Source of the DNA: Saccharina japonica
Taxonomy: Eukaryota; Sar; Phaeophyceae; Laminariales; Laminariaceae
Length of the DNA: 64,000 bases
Reading direction: 5' to 3'
Assembly (NCBI GenBank): GCA_008828725.1
Contig: MEHQ01003787.1
Location: 25,509 to 89,508, forward strand
Positions 23,943-33,840 of this stretch are shown here, one piece after another. Both the position numbers and the translations under genes were made by a program. Every line of letters starts with the position of its first letter. Position 1 is the first letter of the stretch. The notes under the pieces were generated by a model that searched no databases, was not told the origin of the DNA, and was given only the letters and a program-made list of their open reading frames with translations.

Positions 23943-23995
23943 AACAGCTGTGAGCTCGAGGATTTCGTCGCAACTCATCTTTGCTAGCTGAATGT
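23943..23995 (+). repeat. Family C module, fragment
   Basis: A run of A, then CAGCTGTGAGCTCGAGGATT, TCGTCGCAACTCATCTTTGC and TAGCTGA. Confidence 0.75.
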
Positions 23996-24260
23996 AATAA
24001 ACATATGTGTATGGTGTGTCGAAGTTTCGGTTGTAACTTGTATCGAGATATGTACATCCATGGGGCGCATCGCATCGCCTGTCGTTTGTTTGCACCCGCT
24101 TTCCTTCCCGGTTGTCTCGAGAGTCTCGAGAGCACCAGAAGAAGACTGGAAATTGGTCCCCGAGGTCGTATTGATATTAATAGTGCTGTTTTGTTCGTCT
24201 TGCGCAAATATTCGGCCCCTTCCCGTAGTGTGTTGTGGTGTATATATACCGTAATCGTAT

Positions 24261-24339
24261 CACTTTGGACTAAAATATAAGGACCGTTTAGACATCAACA
24301 TGAAGACCAATCGGTTCTTACATTTCGGTCCAGAGTAGT
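24261..24339. mobile_element. Family N fold-back element
   Basis: Left arm CTTTGGACTAAAATATAAGG then ACCGTTT; the right arm, inverted, reads CTCTGGACCGAAATGTAAGA. Only about 20 bp separate the arms. Confidence 0.7.
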
Positions 24340-24934
24340 GCATAGCACGCGAGATAACACACCGCCTGGGAGGGAGGGAGAGAGGGAGTTCAGGGCCGAT
24401 TTTTCCAAAACATGGGAGGCGGAGGCGGGCGGGAGGGGGGTAGGCACGCACACACAACGAAATAAAATGTTAACGGGGGTTGGAAAATATCTCAGTTTTG
24501 GATGTGTTTCTATAGATGTCGTCGTCGTCGCTGGGCGTTTTTAACTCTTTCTCTCTCTCTCTCCTCGTTGCAGAGAGAAAAGCCAGCTTTTGGAATTCGT
24601 TCAAAGGGGGTATGTTATGCTATATCAACCCGCGTGATACGGTGCTATATATATGCGCGTCGAAGTTTCGTTTTGTGGCCAGCATCCTGTATCAGAATAT
24701 CAGAACACTCCTTGTCAGTCTTTTTTTCGTTTGTTTATGTAATATGTGCCAAGAGTATATACCAGTACATACTCACTCGCGATTCGTGGAGCTTCCCCCC
24801 TATGGGAGTGGTCCATTCGCTTGAAACGGGTAAACAACATCGAAATGTATATATATTATATCGTACGAAAAACGTTTTGTTTTTTTGCTGTTCGGGTTTT
24901 TTTCGAGTTTTTAGTGTCGGCAGGCTCGCTTCCC

Positions 24935-25395
24935 GCTCGAACCCTTTCACTTACCCTTTACCCTCACCCGTACCTTTACCAGTACCCCATTCTCGCTTAG
25001 CTTTTGCCCTTGGTGCCCTTGCCATTACCTTTGCCATTCCCCTTGCCCATACCCTTAACCTTACCCTTTTCCATACCCTTGCTCGTATTGCCCTTACCCG
25101 TACCCTTACCCTTACCCATACTTCGCTCTTGTTACCCTTACCCGTACCCTTACCCATACCCTCACCCCTACCCTTACCCTTACCCATACCCTTATCCATA
25201 CCCTTGCTCTTGTTACCCTTACCCGTACCCACACCCGAACCCATACCCTTGCTATTGCCCTCACCGCTGTCCTTGTTACCCGTGTCCAGATCCTTACCCA
25301 TGCCCTTGCTATTACCCTTTTACCCGTAGCTTTGCTCTTGTTACCCTTACCCTTGCTATTGCCCTTACCGTTACCCGTGCCCCCATCCTCCGCTC
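24935..25395. repeat. CCCTTACC/CCCGTACC hexamer-like array
   Basis: About 460 bp of variants of CCCTTACCCGTA, CCCATACCCTTG and CTTGCTCTTGTTA. It resembles a degenerated telomere-type hexamer (TAAGGG on the other strand) but is not the TTAGGG seen elsewhere. It ends about 55 bp before exon 2 and probably overlaps or extends the pyrimidine tract of the 3' splice site. Its open frames encode Pro/Leu/Tyr strings without family similarity. Confidence 0.8.
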
Positions 25396-25449
25396 TCGCC
25401 CCGCCGGCATCTCCACCCCCCTTCCAACGATACGTATATACGACGGCAG

Positions 25450-25526
25450 GAAAGAAGGTGGTGCGCTTGGAATACGAGGGATACGTGCCAATGGCGGAGC
25501 TCGAGCTTAAGAAGATTTGCGCTCAG
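25450..25526 (+). CDS. MOCS2B: Molybdopterin synthase large subunit, exon 2
   Basis: A 77-nt exon between acceptor CGACGGCAG (25449) and donor CAG|GTGCGG (25527). It completes Gly46 and codes for KKVVRLEYEGYVPMAELELK then KICAQ (residues 47-71). The block VxxLEYExYxPMAExELxKIC is the family signature seen in animal and plant MOCS2B. The coding totals of exons 1 and 2 are 213 nt, so the exon ends in phase 0, which is what exon 3 needs. Exon 2 is GC-rich against its surroundings. Nothing is missing or added compared with the family in this stretch. Confidence 0.93.
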
Positions 25527-25811
25527 GTGCGGCAGACGCAATGCAGCCGGGCGACGATGTAGCCGATGTCGGTCAATCGATCAGTCGTCGCCGCCACCCC
25601 TCCCCCTCTCCCGCCCCTACCCGGTCTGGTGTGTGTTGTCTTCTATCTTCGCTTTATAACCCCTTTTGGAGCTATACAGTAATAATCATCACACAATCGG
25701 TCACACGGTGGTGTAAGCCTGGGTTGGAGCAATGCCTTATAGGGGCGGTGGCTTATTTTCTGAGCTCTTCTCACAGGACGGGCTTAATCAATATCTCGCC
25801 CGAAACACGAC

Positions 25812-25899
25812 TTAACCCATTCAGAACTGACAAAAATATCCCACACTAATTCCAAGGAGTTTGTCCCCAAATTCGTGGGACCAGTTCTTAAGGGGTTGA
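25812..25899 (-). mobile_element. Family E MITE
   Basis: TTAACCCATTCAGAACTGAC on the left, and CCAGTTCTTAAGGGGTTGA on the right with TTAA eroded to TTGA. Confidence 0.8.
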
Positions 25900-26339
25900 G
25901 AGGAAATTTTGTTCGCGCAAGCAAAACCCCGACCAAGATATTTTATGAGCTATTAATAGTCCCAAAAACAAAAGCAAAATAGTAACAACAGTATCATACT
26001 ATTAATATTATAACCGGTAGTTTTGTTGCTCTCACTTGAGGAGCGTGTCGTGAGGTCATAAAATATTTGCCTCAGACGGCAAATACTAACTATATTTGCC
26101 TCAGACGGCAAATACTAACTGCAAACCTACCGTGGGATAAGTCGTTGGTACGTAAGGTATGATGAGGGTGTGTTGTGACCGAAGTACACGCTTGTTGTAC
26201 TTGTACTGTTTGCTGTTGCTCGCTCTTCTCAGAAGAAGGGTGATACATAGTGCCGCTCTTTTCTCCCTTTTTTTAGGTCTGCCTGGGTCGTGACAGGGTT
26301 AAGCCGTTCCCTCTCTCTCTCTCTCTCTTGCCTAGCGAC

Positions 26340-26425
26340 AGCGACAGCACATCCAGGATGTCCGTACTGATTCTTCATCCTGTAATATGTAGAGAGAGGT
26401 GCATTTTTTTGGGATCACAGACTAC
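26340..26425 (-). repeat. Family D fragment
   Basis: Reverse complement of the D middle: GATTCTTCATCCTG with TGTAGAGAGAGG and GGGATCACAG, matching the GTGACCACAG...GGATGAAGAATC block. Confidence 0.55.
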
Positions 26426-26611
26426 ACAATTAGAGAGAGATGCATAAAGAACGTTCAGATTCACTATTAATATACAAAATGGTTCCGTACGTCGTATAGT
26501 TTGGGGACATGGTGGAATATATACATGATGTATATATGAGACAGGTAGATACGTATAATACATCGTATACACTTCTCGAGCATGTGTTTCATGGTCGTCG
26601 TTGTTTCTTAC

Positions 26612-26681
26612 CCTCCCCCCCCCCCCCCCCCCCCCCCCCCCCCATCTTTTTTTTTTTCCCCCCCCCCCCCCCCCCCCCCCC
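26612..26681 (+). repeat. Long C runs split by a T run
   Basis: About 30 C, then ATC and T12, then about 22 C. No family B or A sequence is recognisable beside it. Such runs are prone to sequencing error, so exact lengths are unreliable. Confidence 0.8.
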
Positions 26682-26826
26682 GAGTTTTGTTTTTGACTAT
26701 TTACGACCTATCTGGGATCCAGATTCGAACAACGAAAAAAACGCAACAAGTGCGGTACGTACTGCTGCCGTCGTATATATGTACGGTATGTATATGCCCC
26801 CTCGTCTACAATACAAACCTATTCTG

Positions 26827-26922
26827 TTAACCCCTTAAGAACTGGTCCCACCTACCTATTTGGGGACAAACTACTTGGAATTAGTGTGGGATTTTTTTTT
26901 GTTTCAGTCCTGAATGGGTTAA
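26827..26922 (+). mobile_element. Family E MITE
   Basis: TTAACCCCTTAAGAACTGGT ... TTGGGGACAAACTACTTGG ... CTGAATGGGTTAA. TTAA is intact at both ends. Confidence 0.85.
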
Positions 26923-27057
26923 GCCTTACGATAGCCTTATTTGTATTGGGGCACCATCTACGCTTGAACGCAAACCATCTTTTGAGAGCGCAGGCTGTTG
27001 AATGTAGGATTTAGTGTAGCGCTCGCTGCTGAACACGATTTTTTCTTGAGTAGTATT

Positions 27058-27378
27058 ACGGGAGGGCATAGTTAAAAGGACCTACGAAATACACAAAAAC
27101 CTATATATTTCCCGATTTGTACTAACAATATTTGGTCCTATTTAGGGCCCATATTAACGAGTATAAAATAAATTCAATTTGGAAAAATAAAAATTCAAAT
27201 TCGCTTTTCATTGGTCAACAAACGCACCAGCATCAAAGATTAGGATCTTGGGGTATAATCTTGGGTGGTGGTGCGGGTTCTGACCAATGAGAAGCGGATT
27301 TGATTTTTTTTTTTTCCAAATTGATTTTTTTTTTCTTCGTTAAAACCGGCCCTTACTAGTGTTTACTATGGTCCCCCG
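27058..27378. mobile_element. Family F MITE, copy 4, interrupted
   Basis: The left end (CGGGAGGGCATAGTTAAAAG) and right end (CTAGTGTTTACTATGGTCCC) are split by a 208-bp insertion at 27145-27352. Without it, the F sequence reads GGTCCTATTTACTAGTG, exactly as in copies 2 and 3. Confidence 0.85.
27145..27352. mobile_element. PIF/Harbinger-like fold-back MITE nested in F
   Basis: The two halves are near-complete inverted copies: the left begins GGGCCCATATTAACGA and carries CAATTTGGAAAAA and CATTGGTCA; the right, inverted, begins GGGCCGGTTTTAACGA with the same words. It is flanked by TTA on both sides (27142-27144, 27353-27355), a 3-bp target duplication. TTA/TAA duplications with GG-rich ends are typical of PIF/Harbinger MITEs. 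That superfamily label is inference. Confidence 0.85.
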
Positions 27379-27558
27379 CAAAAGTGGACATCGCGCCTGA
27401 TAGTCATTCTTCCTGGGGTATCATAAATAGCTATTTGCGCGCTCTGGTTTGCTGCGTAAGGGTTACCGGTACTGGTATATTGTAAGCGACTCAATTCAAC
27501 CTATACGAGTAGAGTATTTCCAAGCCACAGCATCCCGAGCCACCGGCCGAATCAACCT

Positions 27559-27733
27559 AGAGTCTTGCCAAGCACAGCATCCCAGCACTGACTGACTACT
27601 GGCATAGGGTCCAGGTTCGGGTTATGTAGGGTTCGGGTCGGGGAGGTTGTCTTGCCAAGCACAGCATCCCAGCACTGACTGACTACTGGCATAGGGTTCA
27701 GGTTCGGGTTATGTAGGTTCGGGTCGGGGAGGT
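27559..27733 (+). repeat. Direct duplication, ~90-bp unit
   Basis: CTTGCCAAGCACAGCATCCC, AGCACTGACTGACTACTGGC and GGTTCGGGTTATGTAGG occur twice. A further part copy lies just before at about 27520. The GGTTCGGG stretch resembles degenerate telomere repeat. Confidence 0.85.
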
Positions 27734-27907
27734 CGGCTTTAGGCGCTGAGCACAACACCTCCGTGAAGATTCGCTGTCACCAGGAGTCCACGCCTCGTTT
27801 TTTTTCTTACGTAGCGTTCCCGAAAGCAAAAAGTGGTTTTTTTTAAGGGGCCCCTTTTTAAGGGTAAAACGGTATATAAGGGACCTACAATCCCTTACGC
27901 ACTTCCC

Positions 27908-27995
27908 CTAACCCATTCAGAACTGAATAACTTATGCCATACTAATTCCAAGTAGTTTGTCCCCAAAAACATGGGACCAGTTCTAAAGGGGTTAA
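27908..27995 (-). mobile_element. Family E MITE
   Basis: CTAACCCATTCAGAACTGAA ... TAGTTTGTCCCCAAAAACAT ... CCAGTTCTAAAGGGGTTAA. The left TTAA has become CTAA. Confidence 0.8.
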
Positions 27996-28147
27996 AAAGA
28001 GGCTACGAGTACCTATATAATGTCTATGGTCACTTCTTGTTCGTGGGTACTTCTTTTTCGGGCCTATGCTATTGTATCAGGCGTCTACTCTATATGGAGA
28101 GCGCGCAGCTGAAGCAGTTAAACGAGTGCCACCTTGCGGGGTGCGAG

Positions 28148-28531
28148 GCGCGGGCGGGGGGGTGGTGTACTCGATATCCACGCATGGCCGTAGTCGTGTG
28201 ACCATAGACCCTCGCATCCGTACAATGCCGGGACGGAGCGTGTCGGGATTTCACCGACCAGGCAGACATTGCTACTGTAGCACCAAGCGCGAAGCGAAAC
28301 GTGCGGTGTTGGGCGAGTTTCCTGGAGGAGGGTGTACTCGATATTCAGGCATGGCCTTAGTCGTATGACCATAGACCCTCGCATCCCTGCAATGCCGGGA
28401 CGGAGCGTGTCGGGCTTTCACCGACCGACCAGGCAGACATTTGCTAGCGCCAAGCGTGAAGCGAAACGTGAGGTGTTCCGCGAGTCGCCTGAAGGGCGAG
28501 CTGCACCCTACTAAGAACCGCTTGTGAGGCG
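28148..28531 (-). repeat. Two tandem family B repeats
   Basis: On the + strand two successive copies read GTGTACTCGATA-TCACGCATGGC..., TACAATGCCGGGACGGAGCG, TTTCACCGACCAGGCAGACA and CAAGCGCGAAGCGAAACGTG. The second continues to GAACCGCTTGTGAGGCGGAC. The first begins in a G run. Confidence 0.85.
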
Positions 28532-28939
28532 GACTTGCATGTGGATGATAGCTTCAATGAGTGGGTTCCACAGCTCCCTTACAATGTTGCTTTGGGCTCT
28601 ACTGTGTTCCTACCACCCCGCTATCATACTCCGGCAGAGCCCGGACTGCTACGAGTGTGTAGTACGTACGGTGGATGCTTCTGTAAATGGCAAACTTTTT
28701 TCCGTCTCTGTTTTTTGTTTTCTTCTTTCCCTCTCTGAAAACTTCCCTGAATGGCGAACTGACCGCTTTGGGCTGTGGGGCTGGTCTGCTTTGTGTGTGG
28801 CCCTGTTCTGTTGCAACAAAAAGGTCAAACATTTTTCAGCCCGTTTTGTTTCTAACGTGCGTACTATTCGTACGTACAGAGTAAGAGTTTATGAGGCTAC
28901 TCGTTGAAATATCTCTGTAGTGTGTAATACCTCACCCCC

Positions 28940-29170
28940 CACGACCTCGCTACCCAAAACACAGACTTTTTGAGGAAAACAATTTCACAGCATTATACTC
29001 GTAGCGCGAAAAAAAAAGTCCTCTCTCTCTTTCTTCCAAAAAACAGCCTTTTGAGAAAATAATTTCAAAGCATAGTCGTATGAAAGCCTAAACCCTCCCT
29101 CTCTCTCTCCCAAAAAATAGACTTTTGACAAAATATTTTCAAGCATATCCCAATGAACAATCCCATGCGT
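28940..29170. repeat. Three degenerate tandem P-like units
   Basis: Three units of CCCAAAA-ACAGACTTTTTGAGG followed by AAATTTCA-AGCAT; the last ends CAATGAACAATCCCATGCG as in family P. Confidence 0.5.
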
Positions 29171-29193
29171 TAGGTCATATATATACTGCAGTA

Positions 29194-29321
29194 CGATAAG
29201 GCATGCCTTACAAGGCGTTTGTCTTATTGGGTGATAAGGCGCATGCCTTACAAGGCATATATAATATGCCTTATTGGGTGATAAGGCGTATGCCTTACAA
29301 GGCATATATGCCTTATTGGGT
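29194..29321. repeat. Palindrome-rich GCCTTA repeat
   Basis: Three units of ATAAGGC-ATGCCTTACAAGGC and GCCTTATTGGGTG. Each unit folds on itself (AAGGCATGCCTT). A smaller relative is at about 45563-45595. Confidence 0.8.
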
Positions 29322-29497
29322 AGTTACTGTAGTTCCTCAGGCTGAGAAAAGTCCCGCTCCCGTCAGGCGTAAACGTTTTGGCCAAACAGTATGTAATACG
29401 AAAATAGTCCCAGTGGAATACCCACCTTAATGCTCTCTCCGTTTTTTTAAGGACTTTCGGGTGGACAAGACCAGGTAAATCGGCTTTTTCATTTTCG

Positions 29498-29545
29498 CTA
29501 GAAAAAAATACTTGGAATTAGTGTGGGATCATTTTTTCAGTTGTA
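29498..29545 (+). mobile_element. Family E MITE, fragment
   Basis: Only the right half is recognisable: ATACTTGGAATTAGTGTGGG then TTTTTTCAGTTGTACTAATA. Confidence 0.5.
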
Positions 29546-29707
29546 CTAATAAAACATAAGGCCCTAATTGTAAGGTGTTGAAAACCCTTACTTTGTACGT
29601 ATTAATCACATTTTTTTTTGCAACAGAACAGGGCCGAGATGAGACCACCTAAATCGCCTGTCCCGAGGTTGGTCTTAAAAGTGGGCACGCGTACCACTGT
29701 TTGCACC

Positions 29708-29885
29708 ACTTTTTTTTTTTTTTTTTCATCCAACCCATTTATTATCGTCGCACTTCTGTCTTTCTCCCTCCCTATTAATAGTCGTAACTCAGATCCGGGG
29801 TCACAAAAGTAGGCTCCTCTCCCTCCCCCCCCACTACGGTTCTTGCCTTGATTTTTAGCACCCAGAGGGTTCAGCCTTCCCAACT
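29708..29885 (-). mobile_element. SINE family S, head-truncated copy 9 (subfamily 2)
   Basis: T18 tail, CCATTTATTATCGTCGCACT-like start, CTATTAATAG (29772-29781) in place of CTAG, GTAACTCAGATCCGGGGTCA and GGGTTCAGCCTTCCCAAC. It ends where subfamily-2 middles begin. Confidence 0.85.
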
Positions 29886-29905
29886 ATTTTCTAAAAATTA
29901 AAGAC

Positions 29906-30010
29906 AAGAGCTGTGAGAAATCGAGGATTTCGTCGAAGCTGTGTGTGATACTTCGATCGCGCATGCTACGTACGGGTTTCGTATGTCCTCATGCAGGATG
30001 TACATCCTGT
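29906..30010 (+). repeat. Family C module with extended 3' part
   Basis: AGAGCTGTGAGAAATCGAGG, then GTGATACTTCGATCGCGC, CTACGTACGGGTTTCG and TCCTCATGCAGGATGTACAT. The extension is shared with 62846-63012. TACGTA (29967-29972) replaces TA of other copies. Confidence 0.8.
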
Positions 30011-30387
30011 ATATATATATGAGAACAATGTTTCACTACTAATATTATCGTAGCACGCGTTTTCCATTACAATCCCCTAGAATGGTTAATTGATAGGGCT
30101 GTGAGTTATAGCTGGACTTTCCGGCTACCACTATGTCCAGAAATACAAGGACTAAGGACGGTTACGAGTGTATTGATAAGCAATCCGAATGTTCCTCAAA
30201 CTTTGGGACATCAGGACGGTGGTACCAGGTAGTTATTAGTCGCCTGGTGGTGGAAGTAAGCCAACTATACTAGTAAGAAACACACACACGTCGTCGAGGC
30301 AAAAACGCGCGCGCCAAGTCAGATGCAAAACACGCAGATATTGTATGTATACACCATACCTCGGGAATCTCCGCAAGTTACCGGGCG

Positions 30388-30580
30388 GAGCTCGATGCGA
30401 GTCGACGAGAGTATATTAAGGGCTGATTTTTTCTCGCAATAAAAAAAAGCAAGGCATTGCTGCTGTAGTGGTGGGGAGAGGGGGAGAGGAAGGAGAGCCT
30501 GCCGTGTGAATTCGGATCTTAGTTGCGGCTACTAGGAGGGGGAGGGACAAGGAAGGCCGAAGATTTTTCTTTTTTCTTTT
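30388..30580 (+). mobile_element. SINE family S, 5'-truncated, diverged copy 10
   Basis: GATGCGAGTCGACGAGAG, TTCTCGCAATAAAAAAAAGC, AAGGCATTGC, a GGGGAGAGGG run, GAGAGCCTGC, CGGATCTTAGTTGCGGCTA, and an A/T-rich end. Confidence 0.65.
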
Positions 30581-31401
30581 TTTATCCTCCGGCGGATGGG
30601 TAAAAATAAAGCTTACGCCCTCCACACTTCCACGTCTCACTTCGTGTCGTGTGTCAATTCACTCCATGCCCCCTCGGAAGTATCAGCCCTTGCTGTCTAC
30701 GACCTTCGGGAACTTGAGAAGCGAAGGCCGAAGATTGCAAATTGGATGGAGAACAAAAGCAACTATTGAAACGTAGTAACAACTATAATAAAGTAGTGGT
30801 GCAAGCAGTGGTATACGTACCCACTCTAAGAACAACCTCGGGACAGGCAATTTAGGTGGTCTTATCTCCAATGATGGTCTCATATTAAAGCAACTATTAA
30901 CGATAATACCTAGGCAGCTTATAGGCAGCCAACTCAAGGCCCTAGGGGTAACAACCCAACCCCGTTAAACAGGAATGAATGCGAGTCCAGGAAGAAGCAG
31001 GAAAATTTTGCTTGTCTCGAGGGTGTTTTTTGTTTCACGTGCGGGAAGAAAGAAAGTACTCTGCGCTAACTTCGGTATATACCGGACTACGAAATTCTTA
31101 CTTTTTCCCGCCCTGTAAATACCCCTCGATACAACAGCAAGTGCAGGATGTACAGTATACCCAGTAAAGAACCAGGAACCTTGGTCCAGACTGGAGAATG
31201 CCCAGTAAAGAACCAGGGGAAGCCTGGCTCAGACTAGACTCGGCCCCAACTTGGGGGGGGTTCCTACTTACGCTAAAAGTCAGTTAAACAGCTTTCTTTG
31301 TCGAAATTGTTTCCCTTTTTTTTTTTCCCCTCTTGAAAAATAAATCTCAAGCCTGTTGTTTGTTGGCGCTTGTTTTCCTACCGCAGTACATACTGCTGTC
31401 T

Positions 31402-31576
31402 CACAGTCTGTGACCACGTAATGAGTATCTCTGTAGGATAAGGACTCAGGATGAGGAACCAGAGGATAAGGAATCAGGATAAGAAACCAGGATAAGGAAT
31501 CAGGACGGAGACTAGGTGTACTGACGTAGTATTTGGGTAGAAAGGACGGGTTTAATGTCAAGACAACACACACAGT
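31402..31576 (+). repeat. Family D repeat, diverged and internally expanded
   Basis: CTCACAGTCTGTGACCACGT, GAGTATCTCTGTAGGAT, then four AGGATAAGGAAxCAGGA-type units, then GGGTAGAAAGGACGGGTTTA and a CA run. The short internal tandem is unique to this copy. Confidence 0.7.
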
Positions 31577-31764
31577 ATTATTACGGGCGAACATAGTAGT
31601 AAACATCACCGAATATGGTGTGTAAGCATATGGGGGTACGTGTTTTTTTTTGTCCTTCTTGGGGTCCTGATTACTATCCCCCGCCCCCCCTCCCGTCTTT
31701 TAGCAGCCGCCCTCTATTGCTGCAAGCCCCCCCCCCCCGCGTTTTGCTTACAAACTACGAGGAG

Positions 31765-32022
31765 GGGAGGCGGTATCCCGATATAAGGCGGTCAAAATCG
31801 CTTGACGCGACTGTGGAATTGCACTCATAACCAGGAATGAATAAGGCGGCTCCCCCCAATAAGACGATCTGAGGAAAAGGCGATATCCCGATATGAGGCG
31901 GTCATAATCGCTTGGCGCGACTGGGGAACTGCATTCATAACCAGGAATTAATATGGCGGCTTGCCCCAATAAGGCGGTTCCATTGCTCTGGTACACCACC
32001 GCCTTACTGGGTGACCCCTACT
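31765..32022 (+). repeat. Family H repeat with internal duplication
   Basis: Two ~110-bp units, each with ATCCCGATAT-AGGCGGTCA and CATTCATAACCAGGAAT, ending CACCGCCTTACTGGGTGACC. Confidence 0.75.
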
Positions 32023-32962
32023 TGTACTTGGAATTGCAATGAGACGCGCGAGCGCGAAGCGCGAACTTTTTTTTTCTTATTGACTTTTAATGGGATAAAA
32101 AATCCGCTGCACCCCAAGTTTTTTGGCGAAAAAGTCCTTGGGAATTAGTGTGGAGATTGGTGCTACGGTGTCATAGCGGGGGTAAGGTATGGTACACCCA
32201 TTTTTTATTTAGATACCGCGTTTATTATAGCCCACTCGGGCGAGTGGCTCTGAGCGTCACTATTAACACTGAAAAAAAAAACGGACTTACATTTATACGA
32301 AAATACGTTTTTTGTGGCACAGCCTCACAGAAATCCTCCATGGCGGTGCGTACCGCGAAAAAACAAGAAAAAGGCGTACGTGTATATGATATACTGGTCC
32401 CCGAATTTTCCTAGGACTTTCTTTGGCTGCTTAACTACGTACGTATACATTTTGTTTTTTGTTACTTCCTCTTCTCTTTCCTGGACTCTCGTGTGAGGCA
32501 CGAGGACGAAACGGAACTGAGTAGGAAGTGCCACGTATCCGTTGTATGGGTGGCGCCCAAGGGAATGGAGACAGAGGGTGGGGGGGTTCGTAGGGAAACC
32601 GCGGCGGACGAAAGCAGGAAAGAGACGGCAAACAGAGTAGGTACCAGTACCAGACCGACTAGCTGGTAGAACCTGCCTGTACTATGGGCACAAACCTGCC
32701 TCGGCTGGCCTTCGGTGTGCTCCGGCTGGCTGTCCTATCCTGTCGTTCTCAGTCTTGCTCTGTTGGCGCTGTTTCGGTCCATTTTATTTTCTTTCATTTC
32801 ATTTGGTTTTTTATTGGAGGTCGCATCTCCTCTGGGAGAAGCACGACACTTTCTTTCTTTTTTTGTCATGCTTTTTATTTGGTTGCTTGATTATTGATTT
32901 GCTTCAGTATATTTACTTTTTATTATTTTTTCTTTTCGCTTTTTTCTTTTTTCTCTTTTTTT

Positions 32963-33186
32963 TCTCTTGCATGCACCTGGATTGCTAGCAGGGTAGGTCT
33001 TGCCTGTCGTATATGGCGTTGCATTGTCTGCTCTGCTTACTGCACTGAGTGTAGTATCTCTGGGTCGTAGTTTTGTGACCACAGAACTGGTACCTTTTTA
33101 GGATGATGAATCGGCACGGACACTGGGTGTGCTGGATGTCGACGGGTAGAAAGGAAGGTTTAATGTGAAGAACACACACACACACT
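32963..33186 (+). repeat. Family D repeat, full copy 2
   Basis: TCTTGCATGCACCTGGATTG to GTTTAATGTGAAGAACACAC. It is close to the 12211-12431 copy and is preceded by a T/C-rich tract (32900-32962). Confidence 0.85.
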
Positions 33187-33261
33187 GAAGTATGGTCCAG
33201 TATTATATACATACCTCGAAGTATAAATGTACGTATATTGAAAAACAAAAAAAACACACAC

Positions 33262-33390
33262 ACAGCTGTGAGATCGAGGATTTTATCGAAACTCATCTTT
33301 GCAAGCTGAGTGGGATACTAGTGATACTTCGATCGCGCGAACTACGGGTTTTGAGGGGAACAAAATCTGACATCTGTGGAACTCAAGGGA
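33262..33390 (+). repeat. Family C module, extended copy
   Basis: ACAGCTGTGAGATCGAGGAT, CGAAACTCATCTTTGCAAGC, GTGATACTTCGATCGCGCG and ACTACGGGTTTTG, then AGGGGAACAAAATCTGACA. It follows an A-rich and CA-rich stretch. Confidence 0.8.
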
Positions 33391-33840
33391 CGTATATACA
33401 TGCTTTGTAAGACTGCAAAGCATTAGGGTACAGAGTAGGCCACGCGACCGAGCGGCTATGAGCAGCTGGAAGGAAACAAAAAAACAGCCTAAAAGTTACT
33501 CCACTACCGTCCAGTGGCACCATACATGGTCTGGGACTTAATAGAGTTGACACACACACGTTTTTGGTGGCAAGCTACTTTGAAATTTCGCGGGGGGGGC
33601 ATATGCTGCAGTGTAGTGGAAGTGGAAGGTTAAGGTTGCATTCCCCTGGAGGCTTTCGCCACGTCGTTTTTCACCCACTGAAAGTATCAGCGAAGCCTCG
33701 AACCTGGGCTCCGGCAAAGGGCGGATGGATGGATGCCCTCAGGAATAATATTTAATGGTTCGCGGTCCGGAACGACTTTTTTTATTTCTTGTTTCGTCGC
33801 AGCAACAAATCGCAGCAGCAAAATCCGTTCCGATTTCGGC

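Larger units (their letters stand above)
9745..25449 (+). other. Intron 1 of the molybdopterin synthase gene (15,705 bp)
   Basis: It is bounded by donor GTGAGC and acceptor CGGCAG, phase 1. The boundaries are fixed by the conserved protein on both sides. It is filled with repeats: MITE I (10490), D copies, SINEs (13.1, 13.7, 14.2, 16.4, 18.7, 19.1, 23.4 kb), C modules, three F MITEs (21.5-23.0 kb) and an E/P composite (16.9-17.75 kb). The final 500 bp is a CCCTTACC-rich array. No other conserved exon was seen in it on either strand. Confidence 0.8.

Noticed and set aside
24502..25510. 275-codon and 168-codon Pro/Leu-rich frames
   Set aside because: They read through the CCCTTACC array. Only the last part, in one frame, is the real exon 2 of molybdopterin synthase.
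28535..28738. Open frame LHVDDSFNEWVPQLPYNV considered as an exon
   Set aside because: Its start is the end of a family B repeat also seen at 48430-48475, and the rest has no similarity.
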